A stretch of 33,650 nt of DNA from NCBI GenBank assembly GCA_964573255.1, contig CAZNJB010000036.1, positions 1 through 33,650 of the forward strand. Reading direction: 5' to 3'. The notes beneath the pieces were generated by a model. It was not told where the DNA came from and searched no databases. It worked only from the letters and a program-made list of their open reading frames with translations. Made by a program: the position numbers and the translations under genes. Shown here piece after piece: positions 6,926-17,457 of the stretch. How positions within the stretch are numbered: the first letter of the stretch is position 1; each line of letters begins with the position of its first letter. This DNA comes from CAYNUJ01 sp964573255. GTDB lineage: Bacteria; Bacteroidota; Ignavibacteria; Ignavibacteriales; Melioribacteraceae.

Positions 6926-8496
6926 TAAACTTTACTCTCCATTGTAATAACCGGTAATATCATTTCTTCCATAGATATTCCACCGTGCTGAAATGTATCC
7001 TTATAGTAACTTAAATATTTATGATATTCAGTTGGGTAAACAAAATAATAATCTTCTTTTGCTATTATATATCCGATCGTTCCGCCTCTGAACGGTAATT
7101 TGAAATCTTCCGGTTTATCGATATAAACGGCGTGTTTATCTTCCACCTTCAAGTTTCTGCCGAATTTGAATCTTAAATTTTTCGATGCCTCCTTATCACC
7201 CAAAACTTTCGCACCTCTAAGTGTTCTAATACTACCGTGATCTGTAGTAACAATCACTTTCGCATTTTTCATCTGAGCAATAACTTCAAAAGTTGCAAGC
7301 AAAGATGAATGCATAAACCAGCTGTTGGTTAAAGAACGGTAGGCGGCTTCATCCGGAGCTATCTCTTTAAGAATATCCGAATCGCTTCTTCCGTGGGCAA
7401 TCATATCAAGGAAATTTACTACAACCGCCATCAAGTGAGTTCTGCTGTGTGAATGAACATTCTGCTGGAAACCACGACCTACATCAGGATCGATTATCTT
7501 CATATACTTCAGTTCGTTTCTTAATTTTACATTCTTAAAATTAAGCTGACGCTGAAGCAATTCTTTTTCATATTTATTCTGGCTCCTTTCATTATCCTTT
7601 CCGCTTTGCCAAATATCAGGATATTGTTTTTGAATTTCAGAAGGATAAATCCCTGCAAATAATGAATTTCTGGAATAAGGAGTTGCAGTTGGCAGTATAG
7701 AAAAATAATAATCCTTGCTTATGTTAAATAACGAAAGCAAATGCTTTTCCATCACCAGCCATTGGTCTAGCCGTAAACAATCCAACACAAACAAAAATAC
7801 CGGTCCGTCATTCGATTCGACAAGAGGGATCACATACTTATCTACAATATCCGTGGTTAATGTCGGGATATTTTCACCACCAGACGAATGAATCCAATCT
7901 CTGTAATGCCTTTCGACATATTTGCTGAATTCTTGATTACATTCCCGTTTTTGTTCATTTAAACTTTGGCGAAGGTCCACTTCTCTATGGGTGTCAAATT
8001 CCAAATCCCAATTGACCAACTTCAAATAAATATCAATCCAATCGGTATAATTTTCAATCTCCAATAATTGTCTTGATATTTTATTGAAATCCGTCAAATA
8101 ATCTTTTGCAACATACTGACTCGAAATCTTTTTGCTTTCAAGAAGCTTTTTACAAACCATCAAAATTTGCGAAGGAATTACGGGTTTAATCAGATAATCT
8201 GAAATTTTGCTCCCAATCGCGTCATTCATCAAGCTTTCCTCTTCGCTCTTGGTAACCATAACAACGGGAATGTTGGGATTGATTTCCTTAATTTTAGAAA
8301 GAGTTTCCAGTCCGCCCAAACCGGGCATCATTTCATCGAGAAAAATCAAATCGAATTGTTCCTCTTTCACATGTTCAATTGCATCGGAACCGTTGGTTAC
8401 GGTTTTTACATCATAACCCTTTTCCGATAAATAAATAATGTGAGCTTTTAATAGCTCAATCTCATCATCTACCCAAAGTATTTTTGATCTATTCAT
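6925..8496 (-). CDS. porX: PorX-type response regulator with PglZ phosphatase domain
   Basis: 523 residues: an N-terminal receiver domain (5-115) with acidic residues D10, D11, phosphoacceptor Asp54 in IFLDEMMPG, and Lys104 in LIKP; then a helical linker and a PglZ (alkaline-phosphatase-fold) domain from about 200. In that domain VFLFVLDCLRLDQW (230-243), the TATPYSRNSLFAGIYPS region and VTTDHGS carry the expected metal-binding residues. In Bacteroidota, PorX regulates the type IX secretion system and its effector domain hydrolyses oligonucleotides. It sits 22 bp downstream of sprA, which strengthens the assignment. No sensor kinase is adjacent; the only one in the window lies at 31512-33482. 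Confidence 0.9.
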   Translation of the reverse strand: MNRSKILWVDDEIELLKAHIIYLSEKGYDVKTVTNGSDAIEHVKEEQFDLIFLDEMMPGLGGLETLSKIKEINPNIPVVMVTKSEEESLMNDAIGSKISDYLIKPVIPSQILMVCKKLLESKKISSQYVAKDYLTDFNKISRQLLEIENYTDWIDIYLKLVNWDLEFDTHREVDLRQSLNEQKRECNQEFSKYVERHYRDWIHSSGGENIPTLTTDIVDKYVIPLVESNDGPVFLFVLDCLRLDQWLVMEKHLLSLFNISKDYYFSILPTATPYSRNSLFAGIYPSEIQKQYPDIWQSGKDNERSQNKYEKELLQRQLNFKNVKLRNELKYMKIIDPDVGRGFQQNVHSHSRTHLMAVVVNFLDMIAHGRSDSDILKEIAPDEAAYRSLTNSWFMHSSLLATFEVIAQMKNAKVIVTTDHGSIRTLRGAKVLGDKEASKNLRFKFGRNLKVEDKHAVYIDKPEDFKLPFRGGTIGYIIAKEDYYFVYPTEYHKYLSYYKDTFQHGGISMEEMILPVITMESKV

Positions 8497-8518
8497 TTGT
8501 CAAACCGTTTTTTCAATA

Positions 8519-11500
8519 TTACTGAATTGCTATACTAACATCAAGTCCTGCTTCGTTTGTAGTGGTTGGAGGAATTCTAGAAGCTCCTTCCGGCTCGACA
8601 GTAGTACGTTTATAATATACGGACAAAGTAACGCGGGAACTCATCACATATTTAACTCTTGGTTCTAAAGTTGTTCTTGTCGTTCCTTCCTGCGGTTTTC
8701 CCTGCTCCTTAAAGTTATCCATTTCGTAAATAATAACTGAATTTTTACCGCTGGTATAATTTACCGACAACTCAATATCGTTCTTAAGTGAAAGTCCGAA
8801 AAGCGGAATTTTGAACCCTGATTTATTAAAGCTTGCAGTAACCGTTATATCACGCGAAAAAGATTCTGTAATGTTTCTGGTTGATATTCCCAAATCATAC
8901 GATGTTTTCGCGGAATATTTAATTGAACCGGAAAGATTGCCGTCCCATAATTTATTGAAAGTCACATTCATTCCAATTAATGGAGAGAAACCGTATGTAA
9001 TTTTCTGATTTTGAGTTTCCTGAATTCCATCCGGGTTAATCCTCCAACCTTCAGAGTATTTGGAAGTGTAAGCGTGACTCAAAGAAACAGACTTGGCAAA
9101 TCCTTTAAATAAATCAAGTTTCTCCAATCCGTTCCAACTGATGCGCCAATTCGGGCGAGGAATATATCTGGCATATTGACCTAAGAAAGGAATTTTCGAT
9201 AGTAAAGGAAAAGTTTCCAGCCCATGAACAAAGGCATCGGAAAGCGTTTGATTGGGATTATCCGAAGAGGCTCCTCCGGCTTTTTTATATAATTCCGCTA
9301 CCTTTATTATACCGTTGTCGAAAAACAAGAATTTCGGCATACTGAAAAAAGAACGGTCTAACGTACCGTTTGATGTAAGGTTATCAACAGTCACATTTCC
9401 AAGGGCATCGGTAGAGATGGAAGTATTCTTATTTATTCCCCATCCTATATCCCAGCTTAAATCGATATCCGCTCCTTCCCAAAGCGGTCGTCGCGTTTTG
9501 AAACTGATGTTATTCTTCTGCGAAAATTTATCGGATAAATTTCCATTAGGAGCTCGCTGACCTATATCGAACGAGAGTCCCAGCATAAACAATCTTGTTG
9601 GGCCGAAACGTTTCTGCTGACGGATTCCCCAGAAATTATTGAAGCCGGTACCGGTTCCTCTCAAACCATTACCACTCATAGAATTATTTTGGCTGAATTT
9701 CAAATTGATATTATCATAATCGAAAAAGAGCCATTTAGTAGCATCAACCAGTAAGTTTAAAATTTTCGTATGAACCGGAATTTTTGCTACCGTAGAATCT
9801 TCCTGACTCTCCTGCTTTGCAGGGGTCTTGGAATTATTGCCAATTCTGTTATTTATTCTTCCTCTACCACGAATATTACTTCTTCCCCTGCCCTTTATAC
9901 GGGAGCTTTTAGACACAGATTTTTTGAACAACGGAGCAAATAAGGATTTTAACTTCAGTGTTAATCCTGCGGTTATCCTATTTGAAAAGGAAGCTGCTCG
10001 TCCAAGATCTTCCTGATTAAAATTATTCTGCCATTTATAATTTACATTGTAACCACCGGAAATTTTAAAATATCTGTCCAAATTCCATAGGGTAGGTAAT
10101 TTGGGTTTTGTTTGAAAATCTACCGATTGTGAATATTGATAATCCCTTCCGAAGAAAACTCCGTTGAATATATCATTCCATAGTTCTTTCTCGCTTCTTT
10201 CTCTGCCGTCGGGAGTAATTAATAAATTAGCTAGTGAAGCGGCAATATCCAATTTGTAATTAATACCTATGTTAAGGAACCCACCATCGGTAATTTTCCA
10301 ACTAAACGCCATATTCCTTTTGGTGGTAAAATCGCGCTGAATTGCAGGCTTGGGCATAATTCCTTCCTTATCGTCTGCCCGGCTCTGTTGGAAAGAACTC
10401 TTTCTGTTTGCACTGAAACTGGTGTTAAATGACTGTGGAGTATAGTAAACTTTAACATTTCTATAATCTTTGAATAGTTTTACCAACTTACCAATAATAG
10501 GAATATTAGCAGGATAGAAGAAATTATCCCTGCTGAAATTTAAAGAGTATTTTGCCGAAGCATTCCAAACCCAATTATAGGTTCTCAATGTAGTGGGGTT
10601 TCTACCTGTCGATTTATTATAATTAAAACCTAAAGCAATATTATTGATAAGCTTATCAGCCCACCAGCTTTTGTAAGGCAATTTGAATTGAATATTCGAA
10701 AGTGTCCAAGTATCCGAAATTCGTATAGTTTGAGATTGAGAAATTATTTGATCAGCAATTTTTTGAGCCATTTGCTCACTTAAACCGGCACGCATTAATT
10801 TCTCTTTTTCTTGTACGGCAGCTTCATCAACTTTAATATCCGTTCCCGGTTTATAAAGCGGTTTTGCAATTGATTCCGTATGGGAATAATTCACCCTGAA
10901 GTTACTTCCTTTCATATTAAGAGGAATCAACTTCGTAACGTCCAAATCGACCGATACCCCCCAGCTCTTCTTATCGACCCTCGAACCGAAGCGGTCTGAC
11001 AACTTATGGAAGAAGGGATCTGTCTGGCTCATATTTGCTTTAATTGAAAGAATATCTGCAAATTTAACAGAAGCTGATGTACTGTAAGCCCAGCCAGGAG
11101 AATCATCGGCTCCGATAACGCGCAGTTCGTTAACCCAAATCTCACCGCTCACTCTTCCGTCTGCCGGTTGAGGTGACTTTTTAATCGGGTTGTAAATACC
11201 AAATGTAAAGAAGGAGATTTTTGTTAAAGTCGGGTTTCCTCTCACACCGTAAAAATGCCCTTCCTTACCAGGCACAGGTATTTTAGCAAACATATTGCTG
11301 CTATCACGAGTTTGTTTGATAGCTGTAATTTCTGCGAAGTTAATCGCAATTTCTTTCCATCCGGCTTGAACCGGCTGACGGTATTCGTAATAGTTCAGGG
11401 AATCGGAACCAAATCTAAAATAGACTTGCGAATTATATCCTTCTTCGGGATCGTAGTGAGAGACAGAATTTGGATCGGCGTCATTTACTTCACCGTGAAC

Positions 11501-14500
11501 GAATAATTTCATTTCCCTGTAATTGAATAAATCAATCGGACGGTATAAGTATTTTACTATTTCGCGTCTATCGCCTTGTTCGAGTTCTTTTATTTTTATT
11601 TGCAATGATTGCTCATTCTTGAACACTTCCTGATCCGGTTTACTCCTATCCCTTTCTTGGAATACACCCGGAGGTGATGAGTATTCCGGGTTATCTTCAA
11701 TATTAATTGTCGAAATTGTGAGAACCGTATCATTCTCATCAACAACACCAGGTTGAAGGACTTTCTGCCATTGGTTACCGACAAGATTCAATTCAGCAAA
11801 ACGCAAATGGAGCGGCTGATCGAGACCTGTAACCCAGAATCTAATAAACTCAACCAACGTAAAAGTTGGATCGCCTACTTTTTCAATAAAATCTTTTAAC
11901 GGTACTCTAAATAAATACCATTTTTGCTTACCGTCACCGCCTCCCGCGATGAAATCGCTAGTGGAATCAAGTTTCACTTCATAACGGAAATAGCTATTTA
12001 ATCTATCGAGCGTAAAGTTTCTATTTAAATCTTCAGTATCAGGCAAACGCCCCACATCGGTTAACGCGGCATTACCTTCAGTTCCATTGATGCGTGAATA
12101 ATCCGGATTGTTACTTAAAGTAAAAGCAAAGTTATCGTTAGCTGGATCATTGCCTAAGTTAAGAGAATCCAAGGCTCTTTCCTGAGCATCGATTATTCCG
12201 TCTATTCCTGTATCTTCTCCCTCATCAACAAGATCATTCTGATTCTTATCTTCAGTATCTAAAATACCGTTAGGAATAACATCTTCACTTATCTGTCCCA
12301 AATCAATGTAAAGTTTGGCATTATCCGGAACCGAACTCATATTCAAATAAAATTCAATAAATTCGATATTTTCTTCAACAAGATTATTTGCCGTTGAAGA
12401 AAGCAGGCGCATAATACCGCCCCACATTTTTTTCGGGTCAGACAATTTAGGATTTTTATTGTAAGTACCGCGCTTAGAGGGATCAAACACATAATCGAGC
12501 ACGGTAACTTGCCTGTCCTCGCGGGCAACACTTTTTCTGTTACCCCAAATATCTTCAACAAAAACATTGGAAGGCAAAACGTTATACCAGTAACTTTTAC
12601 CTTTGTAGCTCATCAAATCTTGTTTATCGAGCGGTTCCGGAATAGTAGGAATATTATCGGGCACACTGAGATCCCGCCAACCGGTATAAGAAACACCTAT
12701 GGGAATAATTCTTTTTGCACCTTCGAAATCATCAATGTAAGCAATCGATTTACCACCGTCGCTGGCAATTGTACTCTTTTTCGTATTGGGGTCAGGACTC
12801 ATATAAGCAAATTCGCCTTTCAATGAAATCGAAGACATTTCTTTAGTAGAAAATAAATAGTCCAGTCCTTTCGTAACGAACGGCAAATCAATTTGAGATT
12901 GAAAATCGAGACCTAAAATTGAGTTGTTTAACGGCTCTTCACCGATACGGACTTTATCCGATAAAGTCTGTTGATTTAAGTTCAAGAAGGAAAAGCCTAA
13001 CTTGGTTTTCTTATTAAATTCATAGAGTCCGCGGAAACCAAGCAGGGTTTTTGAAGCCAACTGAAACAAATCGTTTTGTTCGTATGTGATTTTCAAATTA
13101 GCGCCCGGCACTAATGCAGCATCATTCCTAATAATAACTTGTCCAATGCTGTAATCAACCGAATAATCAATTCCCGCTTTGAGTTCCCTACCGTTCAATG
13201 TAACGCGAACGGAATTTTCAACAACGTTAAATCCGATATTATAAACCGAAGAAGTTGACGCGGAATATTCACCGGTCATTAAAAATTTATCTTTTGAGCG
13301 GTCTTGTTGAGCAAATGTTTTTGTTGTATCGTAAACGGAATTATAAGCCAAATCAGGCGAAAGTTCGGGCGGCAAATCTCTTCCGAATGGTTCTAAAACA
13401 GGGAACACAATTTCCCCGGTTTGGGGTAAAATTGTCTGGCCAGCTAAAAAGTCGAATGCACCGTCCGGGTCAGGGCTGGTACCGCTCTCGTCCGTTTTAT
13501 CCAAACCGAAGATAGTAACTAATTGCTTTCCGTTTATATTATCCGTCGGGTCTTGCCCTTCGATAATATAACGGATCTCCATCTTAAATCCTTCTTTGTT
13601 AACATCCCTTCCTCCTATAGGATAGATGTTTTTCAGTTGGAGTTTCCAAGCTTGCTTAAATTTTGGCTGCAAATTCGGGGGTTTGACTAATTTAAGGATT
13701 ATAGTCTTAGAAGTATCGGACTGAACTTCCTTAATAAATTCTCCGAAATATATATCTTCGGGACCATTTTCCCCTTCAATACGATACGCAACACCGATAG
13801 CATCAATCGGTTGAATTTGAGTTTTGAATGTTATAAAACCCGCATAAGGATCGTAATCATAGTCTATACCTTCAACCAATCGAACAAATCTACCACCTAT
13901 TACATTTTTACCGTTTTCCTGAGTTATACTGCTCGAACGCAAGGAATCATCATAAACATCCGTAATAGTTTGCCCATTTACTCTGCCCCTTAAATTTATA
14001 AACGCATTCCCGTTTCTTTCTTTAGATGAGTTTACAATACCCGAGACAGTCTTCCATACTTCCAAATCTTTAACACGGTTATATAATTCAATCGGACCAA
14101 TTTTCGGTACTGAATAACCATAAACATTATTAAAAATATTGAATTCCCTGCTTGCATAGAGTGTATCGAGGAAATAGTGATTCTCCGAATAATCGTAAGC
14201 GTGAATTTCGAATGTTTGTCTTTCGGAACCACCGCTTACAGACACTTCTTGTATTTCACTTTTCTTTTGGGAAGCAAGGGCTGTAAGAGAAAAAGGTCCA
14301 AGTTGAAACTTTGCTTTCACACCGAATAACGCTTCTGAACCGCCGACCAACGGAGAAGTTTGAAGAGATACGTTACCTGCCTCTATACTTTGAATAATTT
14401 CATCATCGTATCCCGTATATTTTAATTTTAATTGATTCTCATATTCAAAAGTTCTCTCTGTATTCCAATCGGCACCGATGCTCAGTTTATCACCGATCGT

Positions 14501-15256
14501 TCCTTTAACATTTATTTGAACAGTCTGTTTAAAATCCGGTTCATTCCTTGTGTTCCCCAACCGTGAAGCAGTTAAACCTTCTGTTTTTTCATTTCTCCAA
14601 GCGCCGTGAATATTAACCGAACCGTTTATTTTAAGACTAATTTTAGGCGGACCGAAAATACTTAAAATAGAAGTTTCCGGCAGAGGTATTTCGATGTTTG
14701 TAATTTCAGAGAGTATTTTTCCCAAATCATTCGCATCTTCCTTTAACTCATATTTGTACGCAATTTTTTCCCAAGATTTTCGTTTGAGATTCTCCATCCT
14801 CAACTTAACGTAAACATCGAGAGGTAATTTCATCAACTCCTTAGTTTCATTACCGGCAACAGTTTCTTTTATAATCACAAATTGGCCGGTAGAATCGAGT
14901 TCGATGGTTCTTCTGAAATATCTTGCTGAAGGATATACAAAGAAAGAAGATTTTTTCTTTTCGAAAATGGGCACTACAACCGGATCGGTTCTTTGAAAAC
15001 GGAAATATTTTAATCGGGCTGTAGAATCAAGCGAACGGGGATCAAATTCAAGAGTATCAGCAAAGGTTGAATCTGCAAATGTAGAATCTGAAACATTATA
15101 ACTTCTATTCCATTCAACCGGATTAAAAGAAAGGGATTCCGCAGAACCTGAAATATCATTTCTGCCGGGAGAAGAATAGATGATCGCATAAAAAACGACC
15201 ACCATAGGAATTACTATTGGAAGTTTCTCAGAAAAAAATTTACTAATATTTTTCAC
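8519..15256 (-). CDS. sprA: Type IX secretion outer-membrane translocon SprA (SOV)
   Basis: A 2245-residue giant outer-membrane barrel that forms the T9SS protein-conducting pore. The start is a GTG at 15256 with no Shine-Dalgarno site; no ATG lies upstream before a stop. Residues 10-28 are the signal peptide. Family features include GPPKISLKINGSVNIHGAW, IEAGNVSLQTSPLVGGSEALFGVKA, DYSIGQVII, a DDFEGAKR motif, an acidic calcium-loop-like stretch (DTEDKNQNDLVDEGEDTG) and a strand-rich C-terminal half ending in VSIAIQ. It is slightly shorter than typical SprA/SOV proteins. A basic Gly/Arg-rich insertion (KGRGRSNIRGRGR) lies near residue 1785. It probably heads the run with porX directly behind it. 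T9SS partners such as PorK-PorN and PorV are not in the window. Confidence 0.95.
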   Translation of the reverse strand: MKNISKFFSEKLPIVIPMVVVFYAIIYSSPGRNDISGSAESLSFNPVEWNRSYNVSDSTFADSTFADTLEFDPRSLDSTARLKYFRFQRTDPVVVPIFEKKKSSFFVYPSARYFRRTIELDSTGQFVIIKETVAGNETKELMKLPLDVYVKLRMENLKRKSWEKIAYKYELKEDANDLGKILSEITNIEIPLPETSILSIFGPPKISLKINGSVNIHGAWRNEKTEGLTASRLGNTRNEPDFKQTVQINVKGTIGDKLSIGADWNTERTFEYENQLKLKYTGYDDEIIQSIEAGNVSLQTSPLVGGSEALFGVKAKFQLGPFSLTALASQKKSEIQEVSVSGGSERQTFEIHAYDYSENHYFLDTLYASREFNIFNNVYGYSVPKIGPIELYNRVKDLEVWKTVSGIVNSSKERNGNAFINLRGRVNGQTITDVYDDSLRSSSITQENGKNVIGGRFVRLVEGIDYDYDPYAGFITFKTQIQPIDAIGVAYRIEGENGPEDIYFGEFIKEVQSDTSKTIILKLVKPPNLQPKFKQAWKLQLKNIYPIGGRDVNKEGFKMEIRYIIEGQDPTDNINGKQLVTIFGLDKTDESGTSPDPDGAFDFLAGQTILPQTGEIVFPVLEPFGRDLPPELSPDLAYNSVYDTTKTFAQQDRSKDKFLMTGEYSASTSSVYNIGFNVVENSVRVTLNGRELKAGIDYSVDYSIGQVIIRNDAALVPGANLKITYEQNDLFQLASKTLLGFRGLYEFNKKTKLGFSFLNLNQQTLSDKVRIGEEPLNNSILGLDFQSQIDLPFVTKGLDYLFSTKEMSSISLKGEFAYMSPDPNTKKSTIASDGGKSIAYIDDFEGAKRIIPIGVSYTGWRDLSVPDNIPTIPEPLDKQDLMSYKGKSYWYNVLPSNVFVEDIWGNRKSVAREDRQVTVLDYVFDPSKRGTYNKNPKLSDPKKMWGGIMRLLSSTANNLVEENIEFIEFYLNMSSVPDNAKLYIDLGQISEDVIPNGILDTEDKNQNDLVDEGEDTGIDGIIDAQERALDSLNLGNDPANDNFAFTLSNNPDYSRINGTEGNAALTDVGRLPDTEDLNRNFTLDRLNSYFRYEVKLDSTSDFIAGGGDGKQKWYLFRVPLKDFIEKVGDPTFTLVEFIRFWVTGLDQPLHLRFAELNLVGNQWQKVLQPGVVDENDTVLTISTINIEDNPEYSSPPGVFQERDRSKPDQEVFKNEQSLQIKIKELEQGDRREIVKYLYRPIDLFNYREMKLFVHGEVNDADPNSVSHYDPEEGYNSQVYFRFGSDSLNYYEYRQPVQAGWKEIAINFAEITAIKQTRDSSNMFAKIPVPGKEGHFYGVRGNPTLTKISFFTFGIYNPIKKSPQPADGRVSGEIWVNELRVIGADDSPGWAYSTSASVKFADILSIKANMSQTDPFFHKLSDRFGSRVDKKSWGVSVDLDVTKLIPLNMKGSNFRVNYSHTESIAKPLYKPGTDIKVDEAAVQEKEKLMRAGLSEQMAQKIADQIISQSQTIRISDTWTLSNIQFKLPYKSWWADKLINNIALGFNYNKSTGRNPTTLRTYNWVWNASAKYSLNFSRDNFFYPANIPIIGKLVKLFKDYRNVKVYYTPQSFNTSFSANRKSSFQQSRADDKEGIMPKPAIQRDFTTKRNMAFSWKITDGGFLNIGINYKLDIAASLANLLITPDGRERSEKELWNDIFNGVFFGRDYQYSQSVDFQTKPKLPTLWNLDRYFKISGGYNVNYKWQNNFNQEDLGRAASFSNRITAGLTLKLKSLFAPLFKKSVSKSSRIKGRGRSNIRGRGRINNRIGNNSKTPAKQESQEDSTVAKIPVHTKILNLLVDATKWLFFDYDNINLKFSQNNSMSGNGLRGTGTGFNNFWGIRQQKRFGPTRLFMLGLSFDIGQRAPNGNLSDKFSQKNNISFKTRRPLWEGADIDLSWDIGWGINKNTSISTDALGNVTVDNLTSNGTLDRSFFSMPKFLFFDNGIIKVAELYKKAGGASSDNPNQTLSDAFVHGLETFPLLSKIPFLGQYARYIPRPNWRISWNGLEKLDLFKGFAKSVSLSHAYTSKYSEGWRINPDGIQETQNQKITYGFSPLIGMNVTFNKLWDGNLSGSIKYSAKTSYDLGISTRNITESFSRDITVTASFNKSGFKIPLFGLSLKNDIELSVNYTSGKNSVIIYEMDNFKEQGKPQEGTTRTTLEPRVKYVMSSRVTLSVYYKRTTVEPEGASRIPPTTTNEAGLDVSIAIQ

Positions 15257-15390
15257 AACAGGGATAATATGTGTACCTAAATTTTAAAGATGCAATAATA
15301 GTAAATTTCTCTCTATAAAACCTCCGATTTTTTAAAATTAACGTAGGAAAGTTATTTAATATCACCAATAATATCAATAAATTTATAAGG

Positions 15391-16083
15391 TCATAAAATT
15401 ATATCATCAATATTCGTCATAACCTCTAAAGTTTCAATTATCTCATTTTTGTGGACAATTACCGCACTTAATTTGTTCCCCACGCACGCTCCGGTATCTA
15501 TATAAAGAGAATTGGAATCCTCGACGTATGTGATCTCTTTTTGTTTAGTGTGTCCGACAATTTGCAATTTACCAAGATGCAGCAATTCATCCCTGTTCCA
15601 AAGAACCCCTTTGTCTGTCTTGAAATCATTTTTGATGATTGGATCTAATACAGAAAGATCCTGCTGATAATTACTTGGCAAGGAAGTAATATAAGTATTA
15701 GATATCCCGGCGTGCGAAATAAAACAATCCTCTGTATTATAATATAAAGGCGCTCTAACAATATGTTCGATATGATTAAAAATCAAATCTTCATAATTTT
15801 CATATGAGGCTAAAGTAGTTTCGTTACCGTTAAAGACCCAAGAACGAGCAAATATGGAAGAGGGTTCTTTAAAAAATGAATAAAACATATAATCGTGATT
15901 ACCCGGTGTAAAGAGTATTTTTTCGGATATTACCAGTTGTAAAACCTGTCTGCTATTTAAGCCCCGGTCTACTAAATCACCTATTAAATAAATTGGGATG
16001 GAACTGTACTTTTTCTTGATATTGTTATACAATTCCTTTAAGGTGTAAAAACATCCGTGAACATCACCGATTACTGCAACCAT
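15391..16083 (-). CDS. PPP-family metallophosphatase (ApaH/PrpE-like)
   Basis: 230-residue calcineurin-like phosphoesterase of the PPP group. The three metal-binding motifs are GDVHG (6-10), GDLVDRG (35-41) and GNHDY (61-65); VGHTKQ supplies a later histidine. The length and simple architecture resemble bacterial serine/threonine phosphatases and symmetrical Ap4A hydrolases; the substrate cannot be decided from sequence. It is the last gene of the minus-strand run that starts with the SpmA-SpmB fusion, 8 bp after the CoA-transferase gene. The 134 bp between it and sprA are A/T-rich and should hold the sprA promoter, but no clear motif stands out. Confidence 0.9.
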   Translation of the reverse strand: MVAVIGDVHGCFYTLKELYNNIKKKYSSIPIYLIGDLVDRGLNSRQVLQLVISEKILFTPGNHDYMFYSFFKEPSSIFARSWVFNGNETTLASYENYEDLIFNHIEHIVRAPLYYNTEDCFISHAGISNTYITSLPSNYQQDLSVLDPIIKNDFKTDKGVLWNRDELLHLGKLQIVGHTKQKEITYVEDSNSLYIDTGACVGNKLSAVIVHKNEIIETLEVMTNIDDIIL

Positions 16084-16091
16084 AATTAACC

Positions 16092-17444
16092 TTAGATATA
16101 ATAAGTTTCTTTCGCATATTTTGTAAGTTCATCCCTAAATTTGGGATGAGCAATATTGATGAGCGAACGAGCTCTTTCCTGAATAGTCTTACCGAATAAT
16201 TGAGCCACTCCGTATTCGGTTACTACATAATGAACATCACCCCTGGAAGTTACTACTCCCGCGCCCGGTTTTAACATCGGTACAATCCGGGAGAACTTCA
16301 AATCCTTTGTAGTAGAAGGCAATGCAATAATTGGCTTTCCTCCCTCTGAATGAGCCGCACCTCGGATAAAATCTACTTGTCCCCCAATTCCGCTATAAAA
16401 CTTTGTTCCAATAGAATCTGAACATACTTGACCGGTTAAATCAATCTCAATAGCAGAATTTATTGCCACCATTTTCTTATTCTGAGCGATTACAAACGGG
16501 TCATTAACATATTCTTGCGGATGGAATTCTATAATAGGATTATTATCAATAAAATCGTAAGCTTTTCTCGTACCCAAGCAGAAACCAGCAACTATTTTTC
16601 CGGGATGAATGCTTTTCTGCTCGCCATTTATAATTCCTTCTTCAACGAGTTCTATTATTCCGTCGGAAAACATTTCGGTATGAACACCGAGATCTTTCTT
16701 ATTTTTCAAATATTTCATCACACTGTCAGGAATTGCACCTATACCCATCTGAAGAGTAGAACCGTCTTCAATCATATCAGCGATATAAAGTCCAATTCTG
16801 TCGTAAACTTCCAACAATCTCTGATCGGCATTTGGATCTACCTGAGGCAATTCCAATAAGGGTTCATTATGTTCGACGATATAATCAATTTTATTTATAT
16901 GAATAAAACTATTTCCTAATCCGCGCGGCATTTCTTCATTAATTTGAGCAATAATAATTTTAGATTTTTCCGCAGGGGTTTTGATATTACCTGCATCAAT
17001 TCCGTAAGAACAGAAACCGTGTTCGTCGGGAGGAGAGATATGAATTAAAGCAACATCCGAAGTCAATATTCCCCTTTTGAAAAGCATAGTAACTTCCGAA
17101 AGGAATATAGGAATAAATTCAGCTCTGCCTTCATTAATTGCTTTGCGTGTATTAGCACCAATAAAAAATGCTTTATGCTTGAAATGCTTCTCCATTCCGG
17201 GCTGAGTATAAGGTAAATCGCCTACAATCAAAATATGATAAACATTTACATCAAAAAGCTCATCTTTTCTTTTCACCATTGCTCTGATAAGTTCCATAGG
17301 TGCGGCACAACCCGGCTGAACCACAACCGTATCACCCGATTTAACCACTTTTAATGCTTCATCGGCAGATACGACCTTACTATTGTATTTTTTTAACCAA
17401 GGTGCATTTTGTGTTCTATTTATCCTAATCTCTTCCTGTGTCAT
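16092..17444 (-). CDS. Acetyl-CoA hydrolase/CoA-transferase family protein
   Basis: 450 residues, the normal length for family I-like CoA-transferases of the acetyl-CoA hydrolase / 4-hydroxybutyrate CoA-transferase group. The catalytic glutamate is expected to be Glu257 in HTEMFSDG (255-262), which forms the glutamyl-CoA thioester. The CoA-binding loop is GIGGQVDF (352-359), and GVVTSRGDVHYVVTEYGVAQLFGKT is a strong C-terminal signature. It probably exchanges CoA between acetyl-CoA and a short-chain acid; the acid is not identifiable. It lies 13 bp downstream of alanine dehydrogenase, suggesting a role in fermenting or oxidising amino-acid-derived acids. Confidence 0.92.
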   Translation of the reverse strand: MTQEEIRINRTQNAPWLKKYNSKVVSADEALKVVKSGDTVVVQPGCAAPMELIRAMVKRKDELFDVNVYHILIVGDLPYTQPGMEKHFKHKAFFIGANTRKAINEGRAEFIPIFLSEVTMLFKRGILTSDVALIHISPPDEHGFCSYGIDAGNIKTPAEKSKIIIAQINEEMPRGLGNSFIHINKIDYIVEHNEPLLELPQVDPNADQRLLEVYDRIGLYIADMIEDGSTLQMGIGAIPDSVMKYLKNKKDLGVHTEMFSDGIIELVEEGIINGEQKSIHPGKIVAGFCLGTRKAYDFIDNNPIIEFHPQEYVNDPFVIAQNKKMVAINSAIEIDLTGQVCSDSIGTKFYSGIGGQVDFIRGAAHSEGGKPIIALPSTTKDLKFSRIVPMLKPGAGVVTSRGDVHYVVTEYGVAQLFGKTIQERARSLINIAHPKFRDELTKYAKETYYI

Positions 17445-17457
17445 CTCTCATCAAATC

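Noticed and set aside
9252..9560. Plus-strand open frame of about 102 codons
   Set aside because: It lies fully antisense inside sprA, has no recognisable domain, and matches the expectation for a long gene's shadow frame.
15055..15090. Tandem DSTFA repeat in the SprA N-terminus
   Set aside because: Only two copies of five residues; the DNA copies differ at several bases, so it is not a recent repeat and carries no evident function.
16515..16859. Plus-strand open frame of about 114 codons
   Set aside because: It is antisense to the conserved CoA-transferase gene and shows a low-information composition.
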